From Ghiorsea sp. (GTDB lineage Bacteria > Pseudomonadota > Zetaproteobacteria > Mariprofundales > Mariprofundaceae), in the NCBI GenBank assembly GCA_021772875.1, contig JAJFLD010000046.1, positions 1 through 19,720 of the forward strand: a stretch of DNA of 19,720 nt, written 5' to 3'. The notes under the pieces were generated by a model. It saw only the letters and a program-made list of their open reading frames with translations, had not been told where the DNA came from and searched no databases. Below, piece after piece: positions 1-6,931 of this stretch. The position numbers and the translations under genes are program-made. Each line of letters opens with the position of its first letter. Position 1 is the stretch's first letter.

Positions 1-130
1 ATGTACACGTGCAATTGCAGTGGGTGAAGACCCGCGCGCTGGGCGTTGGTGGTGGGAACAAGAAGATGCAGTGGCTGAGTGTGGCTTGCATGCCAGTCCC
101 ATCGCGGCTTTCAAAGTGAAAGGAGATTAA
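1..130 (+). CDS. cysH: Adenylyl-sulfate/PAPS reductase, 3' end (partial)
   Basis: The window opens inside this gene: frame 2 is open from base 2 to a TAA at 128-130 and encodes 42 residues. The peptide starts C-T-R and contains PRAGRWWWE and then ECGLH. Known of the family: assimilatory APS/PAPS reductases end with an ECG(L/I)H motif whose cysteine is catalytic, and the iron-sulfur APS reductases carry a CxxC ligand pair just before a C-T-R and a PRAGRWWWE stretch. I therefore infer the [4Fe-4S] thioredoxin-dependent APS reductase type, which reduces activated sulfate to sulfite in the cytoplasm. The N-terminal part and other cluster cysteines lie outside the window. The stop is one base before the next start codon, and the genes that make its substrate (cysD, cysN) follow, so it is in the same operon. 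Confidence 0.8.
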   Translation, partial: CTRAIAVGEDPRAGRWWWEQEDAVAECGLHASPIAAFKVKGD

Positions 131-131
131 A

Positions 132-611
132 ATGGCTGATAAAAAAGATTTAACCATTGTGTGTTTCAGTGGTGATTTTGATAAGGTTGTTGCAGCTTTT
201 ACCATGGCAACGGGGGCTGCTGCAACGAATCGGAAAGTCACCATGTTTTTCACCTTTTGGGGGTTGAATGTGCTTAAGAAAAAACAAGGTAGGGCTTGGC
301 TTGGGCAAGGTTTGATGGCAAAAACATTTAATTTTTTGATGGGCGGGCGTAAAACACTGCCGCTTTCGCGCTTAAATTTTGGTGGTGTAAGTGCAGGTTT
401 GATGACGGGCATGATGAAAAAGCACAATGTGGCGACGCTTCCTGAGTTGATTGAAGCAGCAAATGCGTTAGGCATTCGGTTATTGGCTTGTGAAATGGCA
501 CTGCATATTCTTGAGTTAGGGCGCGAAGATTTGGTGGATGAAGTTGAAGATATTGTTGGTGTTGCGACTTTCCTGAATGAATCAGAAAATGGGCATATTA
601 TTTTTGTTTGA
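132..611 (+). CDS. DsrE/DsrF/DsrH-like (DsrE2-type) sulfur carrier protein
   Basis: 159-residue cytoplasmic protein of the DsrE superfamily. Visible features are a Rossmann-like start (LTIVCFSGDFDKVVAAF), the FFTFWGLNVL segment typical of DsrE2 proteins, a Gly/Met-rich middle, and LLACEMALHIL with Cys120 at the position of the conserved DsrE2 cysteine. Cys11 is a second cysteine. Known of the family: DsrE-type proteins carry or transfer sulfane sulfur, often together with TusA. The start is supported by AAGGAG about 6 bases upstream, inside the end of cysH. A TusA-family gene follows 42 bases after the stop, and cysD/cysN lie downstream. A sulfur relay role linked to sulfate assimilation is inferred from this context; the substrate is not shown by the sequence. 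Confidence 0.85.
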   Translation: MADKKDLTIVCFSGDFDKVVAAFTMATGAAATNRKVTMFFTFWGLNVLKKKQGRAWLGQGLMAKTFNFLMGGRKTLPLSRLNFGGVSAGLMTGMMKKHNVATLPELIEAANALGIRLLACEMALHILELGREDLVDEVEDIVGVATFLNESENGHIIFV

Positions 612-653
612 AGTCAATCAAACACAACAAATGCAAGCGATAAGGAATAAATC

Positions 654-875
654 ATGATTAATTTTTTGGATATTACGAAAGAAACATGCCCAATGACTTT
701 TGTGAAAGTGAAGTTACAATTGGCAACAATGGAAGAAGGGCAAGAATTGGAAGTGATTCTGAATGAAGGTGAGCCATTAAAAAATGTGCCAGCTTCATGT
801 GAAGAGCAGGGTTATAAAGTGTTATCCATTGAAGCATGCGGTGATAATAAACATCGCGTTTTGATTCAAAAATAA
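654..875 (+). CDS. TusA-family sulfur carrier protein
   Basis: 73-residue TusA/SirA fold protein. The signature Cys-Pro lies at residues 12-13 in KETCPMTFVKVK, as expected at the start of helix 1 in TusA proteins. The length matches the family (about 70-80 residues). Extra cysteines are at positions 49 and 62. Known of the family: the CPxP cysteine carries a persulfide and passes it to partners such as DsrE-type proteins; here the second Pro of the motif is replaced (CPMT). An AAGGA ribosome-binding site precedes the ATG. It lies between the DsrE-like gene and cysD in one operon, so I infer that it works with the DsrE-like protein instead of in tRNA thiolation, but the canonical TusA role cannot be excluded. 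Confidence 0.88.
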   Translation: MINFLDITKETCPMTFVKVKLQLATMEEGQELEVILNEGEPLKNVPASCEEQGYKVLSIEACGDNKHRVLIQK

Positions 876-898
876 ACACGGCTATTGAGGATTATACA

Positions 899-1807
899 AT
901 GAGTAAGCATAAACTGACACAATTAAAGGCATTAGAAGCTGAATCGATTCACATTATCCGTGAAGTGGTGGCGGAATTTCGCAATCCAGTGATGTTGTAT
1001 TCGGTGGGTAAAGATTCAAGTGTGCTGGTACATTTGGCGCGTAAAGCTTTTTATCCAGCACCACTGCCCTTCCCTTTGTTGCATGTGGATACAGGGTTTA
1101 AATTTAAGGAAATGTATGATTTCCGTGATGCCTTTTGTGAAGAGATTGGTGCGGATTTGATTGTGCGTCGCAATGAAGATGCTATCGGCAAAGGGATGAA
1201 CCCAAAAGAATTTGGTGTGGCACGCTGTTGTGGAGCATTAAAAACATCAGGTTTGTTGGATGCCTTGGAAGAAGGTGGTTATGATGCTGCTTTTGGTGGT
1301 GCGCGCCGTGATGAAGAAAAATCGCGTGCCAAAGAGCGTGTGTTTTCAATGCGTGATGAGTTTGGTCAGTGGGATCCTAAGAGTCAGCGTCCTGAGCTTT
1401 GGAGCATCTATAATGGCCGTATTCATGATGGTGAATCGGTGCGTGTGTTCCCGATTTCAAACTGGACGGAAATGGATATCTGGTCTTATATCCGTGATGA
1501 AAAGATTCCTATTGTGCCTTTATATTTTGCCAAAGAACGCCCTATGATTGAGCGTGGTGCAATGTTGATTCCTTATTACGAAGAAAATAAAGATCAATAT
1601 CTTGAAGGCGAAGAACCAACCATGGTGATGTCACGTTTCCGTACGCTTGGTTGCAGCCCTTGTACTGGTGCTGTACGTTCAGATGCTACAAACATGGATG
1701 AAATTGTGATTGAAGCAGCAGCTTCGCGTCGTTCTGAGCGCGAAACACGCATTATTGATCACGGCTCCAATTCGATGGAAGATAAAAAGAAAGAAGGGTA
1801 TTTCTAG
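899..1807 (+). CDS. cysD: Sulfate adenylyltransferase subunit 2 (ATP sulfurylase)
   Basis: 302-residue catalytic subunit of the heteromeric ATP sulfurylase, which forms adenylyl sulfate (APS) from ATP and sulfate. The PP-loop is SVGKDSS at residues 35-41; the family consensus is SGGKDS, and CysD proteins commonly have SVGKDSS. Other conserved blocks are LLHVDTGFKF, GGARRDEEKSRAKER and RFRTLGCSPCTG. The length equals the E. coli protein (302). The start has TGAGGA about 8 bases upstream. cysN starts 5 bases after its stop. With cysH upstream, the operon covers sulfate to sulfite. No cysC (APS kinase) is seen, which agrees with a direct APS reductase. Confidence 0.97.
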   Translation: MSKHKLTQLKALEAESIHIIREVVAEFRNPVMLYSVGKDSSVLVHLARKAFYPAPLPFPLLHVDTGFKFKEMYDFRDAFCEEIGADLIVRRNEDAIGKGMNPKEFGVARCCGALKTSGLLDALEEGGYDAAFGGARRDEEKSRAKERVFSMRDEFGQWDPKSQRPELWSIYNGRIHDGESVRVFPISNWTEMDIWSYIRDEKIPIVPLYFAKERPMIERGAMLIPYYEENKDQYLEGEEPTMVMSRFRTLGCSPCTGAVRSDATNMDEIVIEAAASRRSERETRIIDHGSNSMEDKKKEGYF

Positions 1808-1812
1808 AGACT

Positions 1813-3096
1813 ATGATGACTAAATATAATTTTGAATTAACCAAAGAAATCGAACTCTTACGTTTGGTCACAGTCGGCAGTGTAGATGATGGTAAATCCA
1901 CGCTGATTGGCCGTTTGCTTATTGATACCAAAGGGGCATTTGAAGATCAATTGATGGCCGTGCGTAAAAAGAAAGGCACAACACAAATATCTTCAGCAGC
2001 TGAAATTGATTTAGCGATGTTAACTGATGGTTTATCTGCTGAGCGTGAGCAAGGCATTACGATTGACGTAGCTTATCGTTATTTCGCTACACCAAAACGC
2101 AAATTTATTATGGCCGATTGCCCAGGTCATGAGCAATACACACGTAATATGGTGACAGGTTCATCCACTGCCAATGCCGCTATTATTTTAATTGATGCGC
2201 GTCATGGTGTGTTGGCGCAAACCAAACGACACACCCATATCCTGGGGTTGTTGGGTATTCCTCATTTGATTGTTGCGGTCAATAAAATGGACTTGGTTGA
2301 TTATGATCAAGGAAAATTTGAAGCCATTCGTGAAGAGATGCAGGCTTATTGTGCCAAACAAGGCATCAAAGATTTGATTTGTACACCAATGTCAGCATTG
2401 ACGGGTGATATGGTTACTATTCGTGGTGATAAGATGGCTTGGTATGAGGGAAATACATTATTAGAAACGCTGGAATCATTGTCTGTGCTTGATGATATTG
2501 ATGAAAAACCATTTCGTATGGCTGTGCAATTGGTGAACCGTCCACAAACCGCAGATCTTCCTGATTACCGTGGTTTTATGGGTACAATTGCTTCAGGCAC
2601 AGTTAAAGTTGGTGATGCCATCTCTGTGGTGCCCAGCGGTTTAAGCTCAACGGTCAAAGAAATCGTAACTTTTGATGGTAATCTAGAAGAGGCCTTTGCA
2701 CCACAAAGTATCACGCTTACGCTTAATGATAATATTGATATTTCACGTGGCGATATGCTTGTGCATACGGGTGAATCAACTTCGGGCGAGAAGCTGCTCT
2801 CAGCAAATGTATGCTGGATTGGTGATGAGCCATTGGAGAAGCGTAAAAAATATATTATCAAACACACGACACGCCAGGTTAAAGCTGTGGTGGATGAAGT
2901 GAATTTTAAACGTGATATCCACAGTCTTGAAAAAGAAGCAGCATCTGAATTGGCGATGAATGAAATTGGACAAGTGACCTTTAAACTACAGCAACCTCTA
3001 AATTGCGATGCGTATACGGAAAACCGAGGCACGGGTAGTTTTATTGTGATAGATAGCTTCACCAACAATACAGTTGGTGCAGGTATGGTGATCTAA
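1813..3096 (+). CDS. cysN: Sulfate adenylyltransferase subunit 1 (GTPase)
   Basis: 427-residue regulatory GTPase subunit of ATP sulfurylase; GTP hydrolysis drives APS formation by CysD. EF-Tu-like motifs are in order: P-loop GSVDDGKST (22-30), switch I GITID (81-85), DCPGH (102-106) and NKMD (157-160), followed by two beta-barrel domains. It ends without the fused APS-kinase domain found in CysNC proteins and is somewhat shorter than E. coli CysN (475), mainly at the termini. Two adjacent ATG codons (1813 and 1816) can serve as start; no strong ribosome-binding site is seen, so coupling to cysD, five bases upstream, is likely. It is the last gene of the operon and is followed by a terminator. 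Confidence 0.96.
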   Translation: MMTKYNFELTKEIELLRLVTVGSVDDGKSTLIGRLLIDTKGAFEDQLMAVRKKKGTTQISSAAEIDLAMLTDGLSAEREQGITIDVAYRYFATPKRKFIMADCPGHEQYTRNMVTGSSTANAAIILIDARHGVLAQTKRHTHILGLLGIPHLIVAVNKMDLVDYDQGKFEAIREEMQAYCAKQGIKDLICTPMSALTGDMVTIRGDKMAWYEGNTLLETLESLSVLDDIDEKPFRMAVQLVNRPQTADLPDYRGFMGTIASGTVKVGDAISVVPSGLSSTVKEIVTFDGNLEEAFAPQSITLTLNDNIDISRGDMLVHTGESTSGEKLLSANVCWIGDEPLEKRKKYIIKHTTRQVKAVVDEVNFKRDIHSLEKEAASELAMNEIGQVTFKLQQPLNCDAYTENRGTGSFIVIDSFTNNTVGAGMVI

Positions 3097-3152
3097 AACA
3101 GGGATGTTTTGTTTGTAGCATTGCCATAGCAACATATTGAAATAAGAGAGGT

Positions 3153-3188
3153 GGTCAGAAGCTTGAAGTTTCTGACCATAGCTTTTTT
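3153..3188 (+). terminator. Rho-independent terminator after cysN
   Basis: GGTCAGAA (3153-3160) and TTCTGACC (3170-3177) form a perfect 8-bp stem around a 9-base loop; a run of six T (3183-3188) follows after a short spacer. It lies 57 bases after the cysN stop and overlaps the 3' end of the converging cNMP/FHA gene, so it probably ends the sulfate operon. The spacer between stem and T run is longer than in the strongest terminators. Confidence 0.6.
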
Positions 3189-3984
3189 AGGGAATGATAA
3201 CTTCAAAAGCAAAATGTGATCGCTCTTCACCGATATGAATGGTGTTGCTACCAGATGAAAGCTTAGCTTGGCGCTGAGCATTTCCACCAATTTTAGTGCC
3301 ATTGACCCAAGTGCCTAAACGCGAACCTAAATCAATCACATAAAAAGCATCCCCCTTTTTTTCAAGACAGCAATGTTGGCGTGAGATGAGGTAGGGTGCG
3401 ATGTCATGGATGTTAACATGGTTGCGTACTTTATTGTTTGAAAACCAAGATGTTTTACTTTGTTTTTTTGACCAGCGCCCAATCTGATAAGGGAATTCAT
3501 CAACGACAATGGAATGCATATCATAAATTGCATGCCTAGCTGGCTCAGTGAGGCCTTTAAGTAAGGTATGGTTGCTGGCAGGTTTCTGGTTTTCTTTGGT
3601 TAAGTTAGACAGCTGCTCTTCTAAACTTGCCATTTGTTTGTTAAGCCCTCGAACTCTATAAAACATGCTACTCACTACGGTTTGCATAGTTTTCACATTT
3701 TGTTGCAAAGCTTCGAAAAAATTATTCTTATTCAGTACCTGTACTTGTACTTCACCCATTGCCGTAACTGTTGCAGAGCAGGGTGATGCATCTATCAAAC
3801 TCATTTCGCCAAAAAAATCACCTTCTCCCAATTCTGCCAGTAAGGTTTCTTGGTTTGTCCCCGCGCGACGGCTTACAGCCACTCGCCCATGGATAAGGAT
3901 AAATGCTTCCTTACTTTGTTGGCCTTCTTGTAAGAGCACAGTGCCATCAACTACTGTTCGTATAATTATTGCATCTTCAACCAT
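3187..3984 (-). CDS. Cyclic nucleotide-binding-like domain plus FHA domain protein
   Basis: 265-residue soluble protein. Residues ~8-100 form a cNMP-binding fold with the cassette GEGDFFGEMSLIDASPCSATV; ~105-135 look like a coiled coil; ~160-265 are an FHA domain with YQIGR, LISRQHC, DLGSRLGTWVNG and a final strand. Known of these families: the cassette binds cAMP/cGMP through a Glu and an Arg; FHA domains bind phosphothreonine. Here the Glu is present (Glu60) but the Arg position reads Cys-Ser (Cys69), so nucleotide binding may be lost. The frame stays open up to 4485, but that extension runs antisense across tatA and tatB; I chose the ATG at 3984 because GGGAGGGG lies just upstream and the domain begins there. 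It is divergent from tatA. Partner and signal are unknown; there is no DNA-binding domain. Confidence 0.87.
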   Translation of the reverse strand: MVEDAIIIRTVVDGTVLLQEGQQSKEAFILIHGRVAVSRRAGTNQETLLAELGEGDFFGEMSLIDASPCSATVTAMGEVQVQVLNKNNFFEALQQNVKTMQTVVSSMFYRVRGLNKQMASLEEQLSNLTKENQKPASNHTLLKGLTEPARHAIYDMHSIVVDEFPYQIGRWSKKQSKTSWFSNNKVRNHVNIHDIAPYLISRQHCCLEKKGDAFYVIDLGSRLGTWVNGTKIGGNAQRQAKLSSGSNTIHIGEERSHFAFEVIIP

Positions 3985-4150
3985 TCTACTTCCCCTCCCA
4001 TCAGAGCACATACATCTTTGTATATTTACAATTACTTTATACTTATGCTTAGCTATGGTAAAACATTCATTCATTTTATAGATGGAAATGATATGATTGT
4101 CCACATTCAAATGATAAACGTAGTAGCACAGCAAGAAAAGGGGATTAAAT
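3985..4150. other. Divergent intergenic region between the FHA gene and tatA
   Basis: 166 AT-rich bases between the start of the minus-strand cNMP/FHA gene and tatA. It must hold the promoters of both units. I see several TATAAT-like and TTTACA-like hexamers (around 4024-4050), but none at a convincing spacing, and no clear dyad. AGAAAAGGGG just before 4151 is the tatA ribosome-binding site. Confidence 0.5.
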
Positions 4151-4351
4151 ATGTTTGGTTTAGGGACAACAGAGCTGATTTTAATTTTGGTAATCGTGAT
4201 GGTGTTGTTTGGTGCTAAAAAATTACCTGCTTTGGGTGAGGGTTTGGCTAAGGGCATTAGAAGTTTTCGTACCAATATAGCTATGGATGACAAAGAGACT
4301 AAAGATGAAAAGACTTCAAAAATTGAAGAAGAAGATAAAAAATCATCTTGA
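4151..4351 (+). CDS. tatA: Sec-independent translocase subunit TatA
   Basis: 66-residue inner-membrane protein that oligomerises to form the passage for folded proteins with twin-arginine signals. It shows the short N-terminal membrane helix (residues ~6-20), then the hallmark FG hinge in FGAKKLP (20-26), the amphipathic helix LGEGLAKGIRSFR, and an acidic/lysine-rich tail. The length is in the usual range for TatA/E. Start: GAAAAGGGG about 9 bases upstream. It heads a tatABC operon; tatB follows after 33 bases. Confidence 0.95.
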   Translation: MFGLGTTELILILVIVMVLFGAKKLPALGEGLAKGIRSFRTNIAMDDKETKDEKTSKIEEEDKKSS

Positions 4352-4384
4352 AACATAACATCAAAAGCGCATGGAGATTGATTG

Positions 4385-4639
4385 ATGCCTGATATAGGAA
4401 TGGTTGAACTCATCCTTATTGGTTTGGTCGGATTTTTGGTCTTAGGACCAGAACGATTGCCTGTTTTTCTTGGGCAAATTGGCAAATTTATGCGACAAGG
4501 GCGAGCTTGGATGACAAGCTTGAAAATGCAGCTTGATCAAGAGAGACAACATATTTCGCAACCCGTGCAAGAAATCAAAGAAGAAGTTGAAACATCTATA
4601 AAAGATGTTGTGAATGATGTGACAGGCGAGAAGAAGTGA
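4385..4639 (+). CDS. tatB: Sec-independent translocase subunit TatB
   Basis: 84-residue TatB. The N-terminal helix is followed by the LGPERLP hinge motif that distinguishes TatB from TatA, an amphipathic helix, and a charged C-terminal tail. Known role: with TatC it forms the receptor for twin-arginine signal peptides. The frame could begin at a TTG at 4382, but the ATG at 4385 has GGAG 7 bases upstream and gives MPDIGMVEL, the normal TatB start. Its TGA overlaps the GTG start of tatC. Confidence 0.94.
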   Translation: MPDIGMVELILIGLVGFLVLGPERLPVFLGQIGKFMRQGRAWMTSLKMQLDQERQHISQPVQEIKEEVETSIKDVVNDVTGEKK

Positions 4640-5391
4640 CAGCACAAAACCTAGATACAACACCATTAATAACACATTTGATGGAGCTAAAGAAGCGCTT
4701 AACCATCGCTATTCTTGCTTATGTTTTAGGTGTATTGGTGTTGATGAACTTCTCAGAAGTTGTTTTTGCCTTTGTTTCATTGCCTATTCGCGAAGCTCTG
4801 CCACCGGGCACGCCACTGGTTTTCTTGAATGCACCAGATGTGTTTTTCACCTACTTAAAAATCGCTTTGATTCTTAGTCTTTTTGCCACTTCCCCCATCA
4901 CGTTTTATCAGCTTTGGGCTTTTGTAGCACCAGGGCTTTATAAAAATGAAAGGCGAGCCTTTTTTGGTTATTTTATTTCGAGTTTAATGCTGATGATAAT
5001 GGGTGCTGCTTTTGCTTTTTATGTCGTCTTTCCATTGGTGTTTAAATTCTTCCTTGGCTTTTCTACTGATTTGATTCAAGCCATGCCTGCCATCAAAGAG
5101 TATTTAACCTTGGTGCTCAAACTTTTGTTTGCTTTTGGTATTTGTTTTCAAATCCCTATCGTGATTATGTTGCTCGTGCGCTTGGATTTGGTGGATACAC
5201 CAGCACTCAAAGCCAAAAGGCGTTATGTGATTGTGTGGGCATTTATTTTTGCCGCGATTTTAACGCCACCAGATATTATTTCTCAAACGCTACTGGCGAT
5301 TCCCATGTTGCTCTTGTATGAGGTGGGTATCATGTTGTCAAATGTAGCGGCCAAGAAGGCAAAAGCTGCAACAGAAGAGGAAAATGTATGA
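4636..5391 (+). CDS. tatC: Sec-independent translocase subunit TatC
   Basis: 251-residue, six-helix membrane protein, the core of the twin-arginine signal receptor. Family motifs: LITHLMELKKRL at the N-terminus (HLxELRxR consensus), LYKNERR after helix 2 (the conserved Glu region of the first cytoplasmic loop), and a C-terminal set of helices ending in a short alanine/lysine-rich tail. Start: GTG at 4636, overlapping the tatB stop as GTGA, a translational-coupling arrangement. No ATG fits better upstream. Its TGA overlaps the ATG of the next small gene. Confidence 0.95.
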   Translation: MTAQNLDTTPLITHLMELKKRLTIAILAYVLGVLVLMNFSEVVFAFVSLPIREALPPGTPLVFLNAPDVFFTYLKIALILSLFATSPITFYQLWAFVAPGLYKNERRAFFGYFISSLMLMIMGAAFAFYVVFPLVFKFFLGFSTDLIQAMPAIKEYLTLVLKLLFAFGICFQIPIVIMLLVRLDLVDTPALKAKRRYVIVWAFIFAAILTPPDIISQTLLAIPMLLLYEVGIMLSNVAAKKAKAATEEENV

Positions 5392-5549
5392 TTATTCGTT
5401 TTGTGATTGCCATTGTTGTGGTTGTTATTGCACTTAAACTTTACCAAAGAGTTTTTAAACAAAAAGCATGTGATACTTGCCACCAGCGTATTGCCAAAGA
5501 AGCTGAGGTTTGCCACCATTGTAATACGATTCAATCGGTGAGTAAGTAG
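5388..5549 (+). CDS. Small membrane-anchored zinc-ribbon protein
   Basis: 53-residue ORF. Residues ~2-17 are a strongly hydrophobic helix (IIRFVIAIVVVVIAL), then a basic stretch, then CDTC...CHHC, a four-cysteine pair spacing typical of a zinc ribbon. The ATG overlaps the tatC stop as ATGA, so translation is probably coupled and the gene belongs to the tat operon. By charge, the ribbon should face the cytoplasm. I do not recognise a specific family; a role near the Tat translocon or in the membrane is guesswork. The TAG stop is followed in the same frame, without another stop, by the next gene. Confidence 0.7.
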   Translation: MIIRFVIAIVVVVIALKLYQRVFKQKACDTCHQRIAKEAEVCHHCNTIQSVSK

Positions 5550-5591
5550 CCCAATGTTGACCAAGAGTTTGTTCAGTGGTTCAATCGGCTC

Positions 5592-5882
5592 ATGAATACG
5601 GTGCCACAAGAACAAGACATACAACAAAGTCTGGATATTTTGCTGGAACACTTGGCAACCATACGCCGCAATCATGAGCAAATTCTAGCTGAGAATAAAC
5701 GGCTGCGTGAAGTGGCAAGGTTGGCAGAAGGTGAGTTGCGGAAACGTCGTGAACAAATTGAAAAACTACAGTTGGAACGGCAAAACCTAGAAAACAAACG
5801 TTTGGATGCAAAAGCACGCATTGAACATACCATTGAAAAGTTAGATATTCTTGCTGCAAAAAATACGGGTCAACAATCATGA
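5592..5882 (+). CDS. Coiled-coil protein next to zapA (ZapB/TIGR02449-like)
   Basis: 96-residue, highly charged protein that is nearly all predicted coiled coil (heptad-like runs of Leu with Glu/Arg/Lys from residue ~10 to 85) and has no membrane segment. Known context: in many proteobacteria a small coiled-coil protein of the TIGR02449 or ZapB-like kind is encoded immediately before zapA and is linked to the division ring. No good ribosome-binding site precedes the ATG, but it is the only Met in the open region after the preceding TAG. Its TGA overlaps the zapA ATG (ATGA). Family assignment rests on composition and position, not on a specific motif. Confidence 0.72.
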   Translation: MNTVPQEQDIQQSLDILLEHLATIRRNHEQILAENKRLREVARLAEGELRKRREQIEKLQLERQNLENKRLDAKARIEHTIEKLDILAAKNTGQQS

Positions 5883-6172
5883 GTCAGGCTGTGGAAGTGA
5901 TGCTTGCTGGCATCAAATTGAATATCAATACCGATGATAACCCTGATCAAGTGTTGGCCGCAGCAGCAATGGTACAAGAGCAATTTGAAGCACTAAAACA
6001 ATCGGGAACTATCATTGATACAAGCAAAATTATGGCCTTGATTGCACTCAATCTGGCCGATGAATTACTTACACAAGAGAAGGCTAATCCAGCCATGATG
6101 AAGAACCTCATTTCAACGCTTGACCAAGCCGTTGTACAAGCAGAGGGTTTAGCTAATGTGTCCCTGCGCTGA
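5879..6172 (+). CDS. zapA: Cell division protein ZapA
   Basis: 97-residue cytoplasmic protein. ZapA binds FtsZ filaments and bundles them at mid-cell. The N-terminal part has the ZapA beta-hairpin pattern (VEVMLAGIKLNINTDDNPDQVLAAAAMV, shortened here by its key residues), then helices with IDTSKIMALIALNLADELL, which is the conserved IALNLADELL-type block of the family. The length matches. The ATG overlaps the upstream gene stop. The last codons and the TGA also form the 5' strand of the closing stem of the 6S RNA that follows. Confidence 0.92.
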   Translation: MSQAVEVMLAGIKLNINTDDNPDQVLAAAAMVQEQFEALKQSGTIIDTSKIMALIALNLADELLTQEKANPAMMKNLISTLDQAVVQAEGLANVSLR

Positions 6173-6333
6173 TCGAGTCGCACTATAGTTGCCAGAGCCG
6201 ATGTGTTTCGATTGGGAGTTCGCTACAGTTGTTGTGTGCCCCTTTCTTGAAAAGGAACCTAATGCAACTGTGCTACGCCCCCCTCACTTTGAGGGTTCGA
6301 CAACTTCCTGCTGATACGTCAGCGTGGGGATGC
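6158..6333 (+). ncRNA. ssrS: 6S RNA
   Basis: The interval between zapA and 5-FCL is the standard place for 6S RNA in proteobacteria. The sequence fits the family: a closing stem of 15 pairs between 6158-6172 and 6319-6333 (a few G-U), GAGCCGAT at 6195-6202, an apical arm closed by CAGTTG (6226-6231)/CAACTG (6265-6270) with an inner CCTTT/AAAGG hairpin, AAGGAACCT as in gammaproteobacterial 6S, and a CCCTCA-CTT-TGAGGG hairpin (6281-6295). Known role: it mimics an open promoter and binds sigma70 RNA polymerase. In E. coli the pRNA start template is U44 in CCGAU; with a 5' end near 6158/6159 the matching T (6202) is base 44-45. Exact ends are inferred from pairing. Confidence 0.88.
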
Positions 6334-6343
6334 TATTTATTTC

Positions 6344-6931
6344 ATGTCTGAAATTGCAATCATCAAACAAAACTACCGAAACCAACTATCAACTGTACGC
6401 AAGCAGCTCTCAGCGGCACAACGTCAAACTTACTCGGCTAAAATTCACAAACATCTTTTTGATTATTTAAATACAATGCAAGTGCGTGGTTCCTTAGAAT
6501 TGCTTGCGTATAAAGCATTGCCCTTTGAGGTAGATACTGCGGTGTTGTTTGCATCTTCAGCGGTTCAGGTTTTTGTGCCTCGGATGTTGCCTGATAGGGA
6601 TATGGAATGGGTCGAGGTAACATCAGCCACAGTGTGGAAAAAGGCTGCATTTGGTGTTTTAGAACCTCAGCAAGGAAGGTTGTGGCAAGCAGGTGATCAC
6701 ACCACCATCCTGTTGTGCCCGTTACTGGGCTTTGATGTATTGGGTAATCGTTTGGGTATGGGTAAGGGTTATTTTGATCGCTGGCTTGGGCAACATCAAA
6801 ATCAACTGGCAGCCCAGCTTGGATTGGCGTTTTCATGCCAAGAGCTTCCCAAAGTGCCTACCGAACCGCATGATGCGCCACTTTCTGCGATTATAACTGA
6901 ACTTGGAGTGACCTCATGCCCGATCAATTAA
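6344..6931 (+). CDS. 5-formyltetrahydrofolate cyclo-ligase
   Basis: 195-residue cytoplasmic enzyme that converts 5-formyl-THF to 5,10-methenyl-THF with ATP (YgfA/FAU1/MTHFS family). Evidence: N-terminal basic helix with R, the CPLLGFDVLGNRLGMGKG segment followed by YFDRWL (residues ~126-148), which is the family signature for nucleotide and folate binding, and normal length. It follows 6S RNA by 10 bases, as in E. coli and many other proteobacteria where ssrS and ygfA are co-transcribed. The GGGGA that could act as ribosome-binding site is inside the 3' strand of the 6S closing stem. Its end overlaps the next start by 16 bases. Confidence 0.95.
   Translation: MSEIAIIKQNYRNQLSTVRKQLSAAQRQTYSAKIHKHLFDYLNTMQVRGSLELLAYKALPFEVDTAVLFASSAVQVFVPRMLPDRDMEWVEVTSATVWKKAAFGVLEPQQGRLWQAGDHTTILLCPLLGFDVLGNRLGMGKGYFDRWLGQHQNQLAAQLGLAFSCQELPKVPTEPHDAPLSAIITELGVTSCPIN

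Noticed and set aside
2565..3068. Long minus-strand ORF opposite cysN.
   Set aside because: It is a shadow of the cysN coding frame; composition and the absence of domains argue against a gene.
3985..4485. Long minus-strand extension of the cNMP/FHA frame.
   Set aside because: It runs antisense over tatA and tatB, has no domain content, and a strong ribosome-binding site supports the start at 3984.
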